Below are positions 28,301 through 35,656 of a stretch of 64,000 nt of DNA, piece by piece. The translations under genes were made by a program, and so were the position numbers. This stretch comes from Cyanidium caldarium (taxonomy: Eukaryota > Rhodophyta > Bangiophyceae > Cyanidiales > Cyanidiaceae). The stretch spans positions 310,001-374,000 of the forward strand of contig JANCYW010000012.1 of assembly GCA_026184775.1 (NCBI GenBank). The letters run 5' to 3'. Position 1 is the first letter of the stretch, and each line of letters opens with the position of its first letter. The notes beneath the pieces are model-generated. The model ran no database searches and was not told the origin of the DNA. It saw only the letters and a program-made list of their open reading frames with translations.

Positions 28301-29966
28301 AGTTGGCCATCGCCTCAGCGCGAGCGCTGCGGCGTCGCTGTTTGGCCAACTCGATGCCGTAATAGCGGTCGTTGGAGGCATTCCGCAACAGCGCGTCGAC
28401 GCGGCCGATATGCAGCGGGTACGGCAGCGCCAAGCATGGCGCCGGAGCTCGCGCGTCGTCGATGCGAAACAGGAGGCGCTGCGGATCGTTCTCGTCAAAG
28501 TACAGCGCCGTCAGCTGCAGTTGCAACGCGTGGAGATCGGTGGCGGAGCGCTGAACGCTGCTGGTGGTGGTGGTGGTGGTGGTGAGCGCATCCGAGTGCG
28601 AACGCTGCTTACCGCCGTCGTCATCGTCGTCGAAGCGGATGCTCGCGATCCAGTGCCCGACATCGAGAAGCGCATTGCGATGGAAATCCTGCAGCAACCG
28701 CTCGGTAGGTGTGGGATACGGGTGCCGCTGCCGGTCGCCGTCGCTGTTATCATCCCAGTGGATATCCTCTTCCCATTCTACTTGCTCGCACAAGGCGTTG
28801 TTGCGAATATCAGCAACGGCCGTCGAGGCGGGTGCGCGCCATCCGTCGGCCGACAGCGGCGCCAGCGGCGGACGCTCCGGAGGCGACGACCGCGTCCATG
28901 GCACCGGCGCTGAGGTTTCGGGTGTTCTCGCTGCCCGTTGCCGCTGCCGCCACCGTCGCCGATCGCCTCCTCGCAACGCCACCACCTGCAGTGCATCCTC
29001 CCAGTCTTGAAGCACCAGGCGCGCGTATGGGTACTGACCGAGAACGCCATCGTCCGGCCGCTGAAATTCGCTCTCCTCCTCTAGCTCCAGGCCGTCGACG
29101 CCCTTGTCGCCGTCCTCGGCCTTGCTGCGCCACACAATCCGCCGGCGCCCGTGGAGATGCAGCGGCAGGCGGCGCTGCTCCGGCACCAGAAAACGGGTGA
29201 AGCGCACGAGGCCCGTCTCGGTGACCGGCGGCAGGATGAAGGGAATCGATCCAGTGTTCGGAGCGGCCGGTGTTGTCGTTGTTGTTGCTGGCGGGGGAGC
29301 GACCGCCGCCTCGCCGCCGATCTCGTCGTACTCATCCTCCAGTGGTGGCTGTTGTCGCTGCTGTAGGGGCCACTGCGCCTGAGTTTCGGCTTCCGGCACC
29401 GATGCCCTACCAGCCACCGCGATTTGCGCGAGGCGCTCTCGCTCTCCCTCGCTCAGGTCGTCGTCGAATATCTCGGTCTCGTCGTAGTAGTCTGCCGCCG
29501 CCGCACCGCGACCCTCCTCCTTGTGTCGCCCTCGTCGAGCAGCGGGCGCCTGGGCCGACTTTCGACCCAGTTCGTCACTGTCCAACTGCCGGCTTTCCAT
29601 CACTGCCGCCGCACGTCCCCCGTTGGCACGATCCGAATCGCTGTCGCTGGCCGCAGTGCCATCCGTCTCCAGCTGCCGCTCCCGCTGTCGCCGCAGCTCC
29701 GCGGTGAACTCGTCCGCCACCGTCAACGCATCGCCGTCAGCGTCCGATTCGGGCAGCGCCACTTGGTGCACCACGTACCGTAGGTGCGCCTTGGCGTCGC
29801 GGTCCAGGTAGTCGGCCTCGAGGCGGCCGCGGCGGTCCACGTTCCCAAACAGGAACCCACTCAGACCCACGTCCTCCGCCTCGAGCGAGCCGTCATCCAT
29901 CTCGCGGCCGTCCGCATCACCTGTGCCGGCGCCTGCCGAACCGTTAGGTGCCTGCCACTGCACCAT
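25368..29966 (-). CDS. TAF1: TFIID subunit TAF1
   Basis: Largest scaffold subunit of TFIID for RNA polymerase II initiation. The N-terminus has the TAF1 hallmark LSGFLFGNVDRRGRLEADYLD (about residues 35-55). The central DUF3591 domain is extensive, with RPNVLPWMWRQSLRGPIELQP, GAIYLFEYPLERAPLLVHLPGMAGRLLPYTRR, the winged-helix region, and FLRLQFACTPNAAQRAALEQ. RLKITRKVDGVEQVRYIEDP follows, and a single bromodomain-like module sits near the C-terminus (about 1420-1500). The zinc knuckle usually found before the bromodomains was not seen. I place the start at the ATG at 29966 (1,532 aa). The frame stays open to 30755 but there it overlaps MRM1. A Thr run is encoded by a GGT repeat at 28562-28584. 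Confidence 0.9.
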   Translation of the reverse strand: MVQWQAPNGSAGAGTGDADGREMDDGSLEAEDVGLSGFLFGNVDRRGRLEADYLDRDAKAHLRYVVHQVALPESDADGDALTVADEFTAELRRQRERQLETDGTAASDSDSDRANGGRAAAVMESRQLDSDELGRKSAQAPAARRGRHKEEGRGAAAADYYDETEIFDDDLSEGERERLAQIAVAGRASVPEAETQAQWPLQQRQQPPLEDEYDEIGGEAAVAPPPATTTTTPAAPNTGSIPFILPPVTETGLVRFTRFLVPEQRRLPLHLHGRRRIVWRSKAEDGDKGVDGLELEEESEFQRPDDGVLGQYPYARLVLQDWEDALQVVALRGGDRRRWRQRQRAARTPETSAPVPWTRSSPPERPPLAPLSADGWRAPASTAVADIRNNALCEQVEWEEDIHWDDNSDGDRQRHPYPTPTERLLQDFHRNALLDVGHWIASIRFDDDDDGGKQRSHSDALTTTTTTTSSVQRSATDLHALQLQLTALYFDENDPQRLLFRIDDARAPAPCLALPYPLHIGRVDALLRNASNDRYYGIELAKQRRRSARAEAMANLRHAMKARQAYTGAWCYGYNEPQLFHRPNVLPWMWRQSLRGPIELQPVRRRKDAHRPPHELRNWLPKTWTDLSPTSRKDPGAIYLFEYPLERAPLLVHLPGMAGRLLPYTRRGLEADDRELGDSHLVALASDELPPLSCGDVRAGHIVTVFESTCFAAPVDVRDAPSTDFLVVCTERGTAHVTAIDRLVAVGCLEPRNKPKVMIPNSDRMKRFVRHFIELQVLREVVRRGEHGVERTELVQRFPRRRVYPETAISNVLREACDNVRNRYVARRHFVEEEWPRREAALLRLITPEETCAFESMEVGWEELCARGITIFSSPSMQGNIVGAAEKAELGARGRDIALYMRAELGKTRWVRADALVRAQKALQYELRSVLHSGVLAMDILRGEATVDDRLRTMTRDDALRFLRLQFACTPNAAQRAALEQPEQRVRVLRQIALDRARQRPLIPLSVQIQRLIDQHLQTTGGMSLERQLQRLRDGFPAESVASRAAAAAGLRSGRAGVDDEAEERRELLRLLRGAHPSPRAADSSAASTHASSARPGRGYVLKRRLKITRKVDGVEQVRYIEDPAEMAAYRQQRQAREEALRVSMGGGVGFAAKSMTQSRKAGKKGTAEERLQERLDELAEASRRLNVWGTWRPAETAKREIESGMNGAMATEGGDVAPTILPSSISPPLPPKLRLPLLDGRGKRESVDTPAVTAPAKLTIRVGVGAAEEARVASPTSQPSPPSSAASAASGKIPRRRRPGRTPSTATTDGGGDAPGEPPPPSGSTHASSTGRSPTESPLSMPPLKRHRSAKPRVSKRSSGKVRLNNILREVEERVREAEGVVVASTPYIRVQRVRPGEPPPPNAQSAPAKLVNTGGIDFAAPVLDAAYKKRIPLAKQMYLQRVRRKCDDVAYASAEEFLHDMRLIADNARRYHTRPEAHWVVQHAEYLVEAAEEEIAHRQLDIDEALRKDADAAASGRGEGEVGQGDKCLP

Positions 29967-30080
29967 GTGGCACAGCACCCGGGCAGGGCACGTCCCGCGC
30001 AAGCCGAGAACGACAGCGTCCGGGCGAGTTGCGCACACCGGTCGAGCGGAGACGATATCGGGTCGGGAGAGCGTCCGGCG

Positions 30081-31427
30081 ATGGGAGGGTGCATGGGCTC
30101 CGAGGCAACCTTTGTGGGGGGCGGCTTGATCGGGCACACCTGGCGATGTGCGCGAGGAGTACGTTGGGCGTCCCGGGGCGGTGTTATCGGGAGAAGAGGA
30201 GGACGGGAGACTGGCGACGATGGGCGCCCGGCCGACGGAGCGGGTGCCCGTTCGGAGGGCGAACGGCGGAGATGGAATAGGGCTAACGTCCCAAATCCTA
30301 ATGCGCGCGTCCGTGCGTCTCTCCGAGCTGACGGTGGCGAGCGGGCGCGGCGGTTTGGCCGCGACGCGGAGTGGCGCCGCGGTGTGGACGCGGTCAGTGA
30401 TCCTTGGCTCCGCGATTCCCCGCACGGCAGTGCTGACCGGCAGACGTTTGCGTACAGACGCCCACCAGAGACGACGGAGCTCACTCCGCTGCAAGAGAAA
30501 CTGCGCTCCGGGCACGAGTTTCTGTACGGCATCGCGCCGGTGTTGGCGGCGTTGCGGGCGCAACGTCGAGCGCACCTTTACGAGTTGTTTGTACAGGAAA
30601 GCGGCGAGGGTGGCGCCGGTGGAAGCGACACCCGACGGCGCGATGCCAAGCGTGCTGCAGCGCGTGCCATCATGCGCCAGGCGGAGTCGATCGGACTGGC
30701 CGTGACTACCAAGCCCAAGGGCGACCTGAACACGCTCTGTGGCAATCGACCGCATCAGGGCTTTGTGCTGGAGTGTGATGCACTAGCGACGGTGCCGCTG
30801 CTGCCGCTGGACGAATTCGATGCGCAGGCGCGGGCGGCGCGCGAGACAGCGGCAGCCGATGGGGTCGGCGCGCGCTTGCATCCGTGTTGGTTGGCGTTGG
30901 ACGAGATATGGGATCCGCAGAACCTGGGCGCGTTGCTACGCTCGGCGTATTTTCTGGGCTGCGATGGCGTCATGCTTAGCAGTCGCAACTCCGCCGGTTT
31001 GACGGCCACCGTGAGCAAGGCCAGTAGCGGGGCCATGGAGGTGATGCCGGTGTATGCGGTGAGCAACATGCCCAAATTCCTGCAGGCACTGCATGCCGAC
31101 AAGGGCTGGACGACGCTCGCGGCCACCGCGCCGACGGCCGCCGAGGCTGCCGCGAAGAGGCGGGAGGCGAGTGACAGCGTGGAAGTCGGTATCGTCGGCC
31201 CGCCGGTCCATCGGTGCAGCGAGTTGCACTTGAACGCGCCGACCATTCTGGTACTGGGCAATGAAGGGCACGGTCTGCGCACCACGGTCATACAGTCGTG
31301 CAGTGAGCACGTGAGCATCGAGTGCGGTCTAGCGGAGATGCGCTCGGCGGATCTATCGGCGGTGGACTCGCTCAACGTGAGCGTCGCCGCCGGCATCCTG
31401 CTGCATCGCCTCCTATTTGGCCGATGA
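30081..31427 (+). CDS. MRM1: rRNA 2'-O-methyltransferase, MRM1 type (SpoU/TrmH family)
   Basis: SPOUT methyltransferase expected to 2'-O-methylate a guanosine in organellar large-subunit rRNA. The N-terminal substrate-binding domain (GHEFLYGIAPVLAALRA, NRPHQGFVLEC) and C-terminal knot motifs are clear: DPQNLGALLRSAYFLGCDGV, SKASSGAMEVMPVY, TILVLGNEGHGLR and SLNVSVAAGILLH. The ATG at 30081 gives 448 aa with a long Arg-rich N-terminus that could direct mitochondrial import; an ATG at 30096 is an alternative. It is divergent from TAF1 with 114 bp between starts. The frame stays open to 29784, which would overlap TAF1 coding sequence and is rejected. Confidence 0.9.
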   Translation: MGGCMGSEATFVGGGLIGHTWRCARGVRWASRGGVIGRRGGRETGDDGRPADGAGARSEGERRRWNRANVPNPNARVRASLRADGGERARRFGRDAEWRRGVDAVSDPWLRDSPHGSADRQTFAYRRPPETTELTPLQEKLRSGHEFLYGIAPVLAALRAQRRAHLYELFVQESGEGGAGGSDTRRRDAKRAAARAIMRQAESIGLAVTTKPKGDLNTLCGNRPHQGFVLECDALATVPLLPLDEFDAQARAARETAAADGVGARLHPCWLALDEIWDPQNLGALLRSAYFLGCDGVMLSSRNSAGLTATVSKASSGAMEVMPVYAVSNMPKFLQALHADKGWTTLAATAPTAAEAAAKRREASDSVEVGIVGPPVHRCSELHLNAPTILVLGNEGHGLRTTVIQSCSEHVSIECGLAEMRSADLSAVDSLNVSVAAGILLHRLLFGR

Positions 31428-31870
31428 GACTCTGTTTAAGGGGACGGTCGCCAGTGACGAACACATGGGCGAGAAGCGTCACCGGAACCGCGGCATGCGG
31501 GAGCCGCGGACGTCGGAACGCGGGGCACGGCGCATGTGGCTCTGGGTTCCCCGTTCTTCTATGAGATTCCATAAACTTCCACGTTCCGATTCGATGCCCA
31601 GCGAAGCGGGCAGAAAGAGCCGTTTCCCTGAGAGTCGATTCCCGACCAATTTTGTCGCAGAATGTCCATCGTATCGCCGGCGCTGGTGCGGTCGGCCGCT
31701 GCCCGGCGCTCCAGGGCCGCGGCGGGACGCGCAGGCCATGGACTGGGCTTGCGCGGCGACGGATCGTGGAACAGTGAATCGAGCACCGCGCGCACCAGCG
31801 CATCGACGCCACGGAGCGATAGCGACAATCGTATACGCAGCGCAAGCGACTTTCTGATTGGCAGCCAGTC
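31428..31870. other. EF-1alpha upstream region
   Basis: 443 bp between MRM1 and EF-1alpha. It must contain the promoter of a highly expressed gene. I see no unambiguous TATA box and no supported ORF. Confidence 0.4.
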
Positions 31871-33220
31871 ATGGGCAAGGAAAAGCAGCACGTTTCGGTG
31901 GTGGTCATCGGCCACGTGGATTCGGGCAAGTCGACCACCACTGGACACTTGATCTTCAAGTGCGGCGGCATCGACAAGCGTACGCTGGAAAAGTTCGAGA
32001 AGGAGGCGGCGGAGATGGGCAAGGGATCGTTCAAATACGCGTGGGTGCTGGACAAGCTCAAGGCGGAGCGCGAGCGAGGCATCACCATCGATATCGCGCT
32101 GTGGAAGTTCGAGACCGAGAAGTACTACTTTACGATTATTGACGCGCCAGGCCACCGCGACTTTATCAAGAACATGATCACCGGCACGTCACAGGCGGAT
32201 CTGGCTATCCTGGTGGTGGCGTCTCCACCGGGCGAGTTCGAGGCGGGTATCTCCGCGAACGGGCAGACGCGCGAGCACGCGCTGCTGGCGTTCACGTTGG
32301 GCGTGAGGCAGATGATCGTGGCCGTCAACAAGATGGACGACAAGAACGTGAACTGGGCGCAGTCACGTTACGACGAGATCAGCAAGGAGTTGAACCTGTA
32401 CTTGAAAAAGGTTGGTTACAACCCGGACAAGGTGCCGAAGATCCCGGTGTCGGGCTGGACGGGCGACAACCTGTTTGAGCGAGTGCCCGCCGACCACGTG
32501 CTGGGCAAGTGGTACAAGGGCCCGTGTCTGCTGGAGGCGCTGGATGCGATCGAGGCGCCGAAGCGCCCCACCGACAAGCCGCTGCGCTTGCCGCTGCAGG
32601 ATGTGTACAAGATCGGCGGCATCGGTACGGTGCCGGTCGGCCGCGTGGAGACCGGCACCATCAAGCCAGGCATGGTGGTGACGTTTGCGCCCACTGGCCT
32701 CACCACGGAGGTCAAGTCGGTGGAGATGCACCACGAGCAGCTGCCCGAGGCCGGTCCCGGCGACAACGTCGGCTTCAACGTGAAGAACGTGAGCGTGAAG
32801 GAGTTGAAGCGCGGTTTCGTGGCCGGCGACAGCAAGAACGACCCGCCCAAGGGCTGCGCCGACTTCAAGGCGCAGGTGATCATCCTGAACCACCCGGGCG
32901 AGATCCACGCCGGCTACGCGCCGGTGTTGGATTGCCACACCGCGCACATCGCCTGCAAGTTCTCGGAGCTGCTGGAGAAGATCGATCGGCGGACCGGCAA
33001 GAAGCTCGAGGACAACCCCGAGAAGGTCAAATCGGGCGATGCGTGCATGGTGCGAATGGTGCCGTCCAAACCGATGTGCGTGGAGGTGTTCAGCGAGTAC
33101 CCGCCGCTAGGGCGGTTCGCGGTGCGTGACATGCGTCAGACCGTGGCCGTGGGGGTCATCAAGGAAGTCAACAAGAAGGAAGCGGAGGGCAAAGTGACCA
33201 AGTCGGCTGCCAAGAAGTGA
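31871..33220 (+). CDS. EEF1A: Translation elongation factor EF-1alpha (eEF1A)
   Basis: GTPase that delivers aminoacyl-tRNA to the cytosolic ribosome. All G motifs are intact: GHVDSGKST (14-21), DAPGH (91-95) and NKMD (153-156), followed by the two beta-barrel domains. At 449 residues it has standard eukaryotic length, starts [10 protein letters not shown] and ends in a Lys-rich tail. Conservation is much higher than for any neighbour, and the frame is strongly biased to codons ending in G or C. A single complete copy with no intron. The encoded protein is a useful phylogenetic marker for naming the organism. Confidence 0.99.
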   Translation: MGKEKQHVSVVVIGHVDSGKSTTTGHLIFKCGGIDKRTLEKFEKEAAEMGKGSFKYAWVLDKLKAERERGITIDIALWKFETEKYYFTIIDAPGHRDFIKNMITGTSQADLAILVVASPPGEFEAGISANGQTREHALLAFTLGVRQMIVAVNKMDDKNVNWAQSRYDEISKELNLYLKKVGYNPDKVPKIPVSGWTGDNLFERVPADHVLGKWYKGPCLLEALDAIEAPKRPTDKPLRLPLQDVYKIGGIGTVPVGRVETGTIKPGMVVTFAPTGLTTEVKSVEMHHEQLPEAGPGDNVGFNVKNVSVKELKRGFVAGDSKNDPPKGCADFKAQVIILNHPGEIHAGYAPVLDCHTAHIACKFSELLEKIDRRTGKKLEDNPEKVKSGDACMVRMVPSKPMCVEVFSEYPPLGRFAVRDMRQTVAVGVIKEVNKKEAEGKVTKSAAKK

Positions 33221-33253
33221 GCGCCACCACAGGGATCTGTACAAGGGCAAGTG

Positions 33254-33277
33254 TGGCGGCGGCGGCGGCGGCGGCGG
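33254..33277. repeat. (GGC)n microsatellite downstream of EF-1alpha
   Basis: About eight GGC units, 33 bp after the EF-1alpha stop, probably within its 3' UTR. Confidence 0.85.
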
Positions 33278-33455
33278 GCGCGACCGGTAAAACCGGGCGC
33301 CCGACGAGTGTCGGACGTCCTCCGAGGATACGGATAAAAAGACTTTTTTTCTGTGCCTGACGGAATGCAGGAGGAGGGAGCATACACTGTACTCCGGTCG
33401 AGTCGTCAGTGGAGTCGGCGCGCCCCGCCCAGCATGGGCGCGCCTCCCTCCCCCA

Positions 33456-33707
33456 CTACTCCGCATCGCGCCACAAACTGCCGGAGGGGTGGATGACCAC
33501 TGTCGACGAGTGCTGCAATCGCAGCGGCAGGTCTTGTAGTGGCGGTTTGGAGTCGTCCAACAGGGGCACCGGGGCCGTTCGATTGTCGGGATGGACTGCC
33601 GTGGGTGCATCTTTGCCGCTGGCGGTAGAGGCGGTTGAAGCGGGTGCTGCTCGATGGAGTGGATCTTCCTCCGTGACCATGCGTTCAGACTGACTGGTGG
33701 GATTCAT
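33456..33707 (-). CDS. Possible small protein, unknown
   Basis: An 83-residue ORF from the ATG at 33707. The second half (NRTAPVPLLDDSKPPLQDLPLRLQH, then SSTVVIHPSGSLWRDAE) has a mixed composition unlike the Arg/Pro-rich shadow frames of this window. No domain or family is recognised. It sits alone between EF-1alpha and UBE2H. It could be a genuine short protein or chance. Confidence 0.35.
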   Translation of the reverse strand: MNPTSQSERMVTEEDPLHRAAPASTASTASGKDAPTAVHPDNRTAPVPLLDDSKPPLQDLPLRLQHSSTVVIHPSGSLWRDAE

Positions 33708-34050
33708 GTCGACGCCTAGCAGTGATTCACCACCACCTCGTGTCTGCAGGCGTTCTCGCCGTCGTCCGGCGCGCACCACTCCCCCGGCCGTCGCCTCGTC
33801 GGTATCCGTTCAACGTTTTAGGAACAGTGGCCCGACAGCGAGCTGTCGGGCGGGAATAGAAACCACAGCGCATGCTATGTGCTCTTCATTCAGCTTGAGG
33901 CTAGTGACTCAGTCAGCGTGCGCTTGCCTGCGAACGTCGACGGGCTGGTTGGATACCGGTCTCTCCGTCCTACCGCTCCCTGCCCGCCGCTGCGGACGCC
34001 GCATTCTCTCCATACACACACACACACACTCCTCCCGGCTGTCCCCGATG
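33708..34050. other. Region 3' of UBE2H
   Basis: 343 bp containing an AC dinucleotide repeat at 34014-34029. No supported gene. Confidence 0.4.
34014..34029. repeat. (AC)8 microsatellite
   Basis: Eight AC units, 22 bp beyond the UBE2H stop and probably in its 3' UTR. Confidence 0.9.
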
Positions 34051-34815
34051 CTATGCCTGGTGCGCTCCGTTCCGCGTGCCGTTGGCGGCCAACTTGCCGC
34101 CCACCAGCTCCATGCGATGCTCACCAGCCGCCCGCTGCGCTTCCTGCTGCTGCTGCTGCCTGTCCTCGTCATCGCTGTCGCTAAGCGACGCCAGGTCGCT
34201 GCCGTCATCGTCGTCGCGAGCGGCAGCCGCGGCAGCACCGGTGGACGTGGCTGCCGCTGCGACCGCCGTCGCCCGGGAGCGCATCGATGCCTGCGCGGGC
34301 GTCTCGCGCGCGGCCTCTTCCATCGCCGTCGACAGGCGATTTCGCGAGCACGCCGGATAGTCCTCTTCGCGCGCATACTTGTTGACAAACTCGCGCACCT
34401 TCTGCTGAAAACGCAGCGGCTCGCGCAACTGCAGCGCCGCCGCCTCGCCATTCAGCGGATCCTGGCTGTTCGGGTACGTCAGCAGCTGCGGCAGAAACAC
34501 CTCGAAAACGTTGAGCAGGTCAAACATCGGTGACCACGTCTGGTTGATCACATCCAGACACACCGAGCCGCTCATCTGGTCGATGTTGGGGTGATAAATG
34601 GCATTCACAAAACCAATGCTGGGCGACTTGTACGGGTACGCCTCGGGCAGCTCGACATGCACTTTCCACACGCCGCCTTCGTATGGCGTATCGCGCGGTC
34701 CGCGGAACTTGACGTAGAACTCGGCGGCCGAGTCCTCGTTGGCCATCTCCACCTCGTAGTCGGCCATGAGCAGCTTCATCAGATCCATCTCGCGGCGTTT
34801 GCCCGGTGACGACAT
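34051..34815 (-). CDS. UBE2H: Ubiquitin-conjugating enzyme E2 H (UBE2H/Ubc8)
   Basis: E2 enzyme that partners the GID/CTLH E3 ligase in yeast and animals. The UBC fold is nearly colinear with human UBE2[47 protein letters not shown], then [18 protein letters not shown] with active-site Cys86, and [19 protein letters not shown]. After residue 155 comes an unconserved Ala/Thr-rich segment, then an acidic patch (DDDDGSD, SDSDDED), which fits the acidic tails of UBE2H, followed by a Gln run. The start is the ATG at 34815. 254 aa, longer than the human 183 only because of the tail. Confidence 0.95.
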   Translation of the reverse strand: MSSPGKRREMDLMKLLMADYEVEMANEDSAAEFYVKFRGPRDTPYEGGVWKVHVELPEAYPYKSPSIGFVNAIYHPNIDQMSGSVCLDVINQTWSPMFDLLNVFEVFLPQLLTYPNSQDPLNGEAAALQLREPLRFQQKVREFVNKYAREEDYPACSRNRLSTAMEEAARETPAQASMRSRATAVAAAATSTGAAAAAARDDDDGSDLASLSDSDDEDRQQQQQEAQRAAGEHRMELVGGKLAANGTRNGAHQA

Positions 34816-35656
34816 TTCGGCGGAATTCGACTGGGTGAAGGTGGCGTTGACAGGCTAGTGGATGAGCTTGTCCGCCGCGCCCCGTCCAATTCTCGGTGCC
34901 GTTTGCGAGCAGCAGCGTCCAGAGCGTCCGGCCACACCGCGCGGAGACCGTTCCCGAGCCACTCGCTCCACTACCTAAATGGCTCGAAATGGCCGCGTCC
35001 GCCGCTGCGTAAACACACCAACACCCGCGCCCACCTCTACTGTCGTCCTCGTCACCGCCCCGAATCCTGTTCCCGCGCGCGCGTGCACTGCCCGCCACCT
35101 GCACCGCACGTCCAACGTCACCTCGGCTCCCGGCCTACGTCCACGCCTCCCAACGCCGAGTAGACACGCGCACGCTCCACCGTCACACTCGCACTCACTC
35201 CACGGCGCACAGCGGTCGCCACCAACCGGAGTGTGCTCGCGACACACACCCTGCACGCGAAACTCGCACCGTTCAGCGGTTACGCTGTGGTTGGGAAGAG
35301 GCGGTTTCGCCAACCTCGTTACCCGGACCGACCGCAGCCAGCACGCGCTGTTACCCAATCATGCGTGCGCGATCCGTAAGGGAATCGGTGCGTTATTGGA
35401 AAAGATGAGCGCGAATCCGAGATTGTCGGCGGCGTGAGGCAATCGGTGCGTTATTGGAAAAGATGAGCGCGAATCCGAGATTGTCGGCGGCGTGAGGCAA
35501 TCGCGCGCGCGAGATGGCCGAAACGTTTCGTCGCGCGGTCGGACACGGCGGTGCATCTCGGTGCGCGCAGCGAGCACCGGCCATCCGTGAGGAGGTGTGC
35601 TCTGACGTCAGTGTCGCCGATAGCGAGCAGACAAGAGTGCCAGTGAAGCGAAGGAG
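34816..35656. other. Long intergenic region between UBE2H and the SulP gene
   Basis: 841 bp, one of the longest gaps in the window. It contains the perfect 58-bp tandem duplication at 35383-35498. Short ORFs here are Arg/Thr-rich and look like noise. Confidence 0.6.
35383..35498. repeat. Perfect tandem duplication of a 58-bp unit
   Basis: Two identical head-to-tail copies, 35383-35440 and 35441-35498, each starting AATCGGTGCGTTATTGG and ending GGCGGCGTGAGGC. The first five bases of a third copy (AATCG) follow. It lies about 160-270 bp upstream of the first SulP ATG. Complete identity means a recent duplication, concerted maintenance or an assembly error. Confidence 0.95.

Noticed and set aside
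29967-30755. Upstream extension of the TAF1 frame
   Set aside because: It overlaps the MRM1 start and N-terminus, and TAF1's conserved N-terminal motif begins just after the ATG at 29966.
34816-35382. Possible tRNA or other RNA gene in the long gap
   Set aside because: No tRNA-like A and B box pair or cloverleaf was found by eye here or in the other gaps. A covariance-model scan would be decisive.
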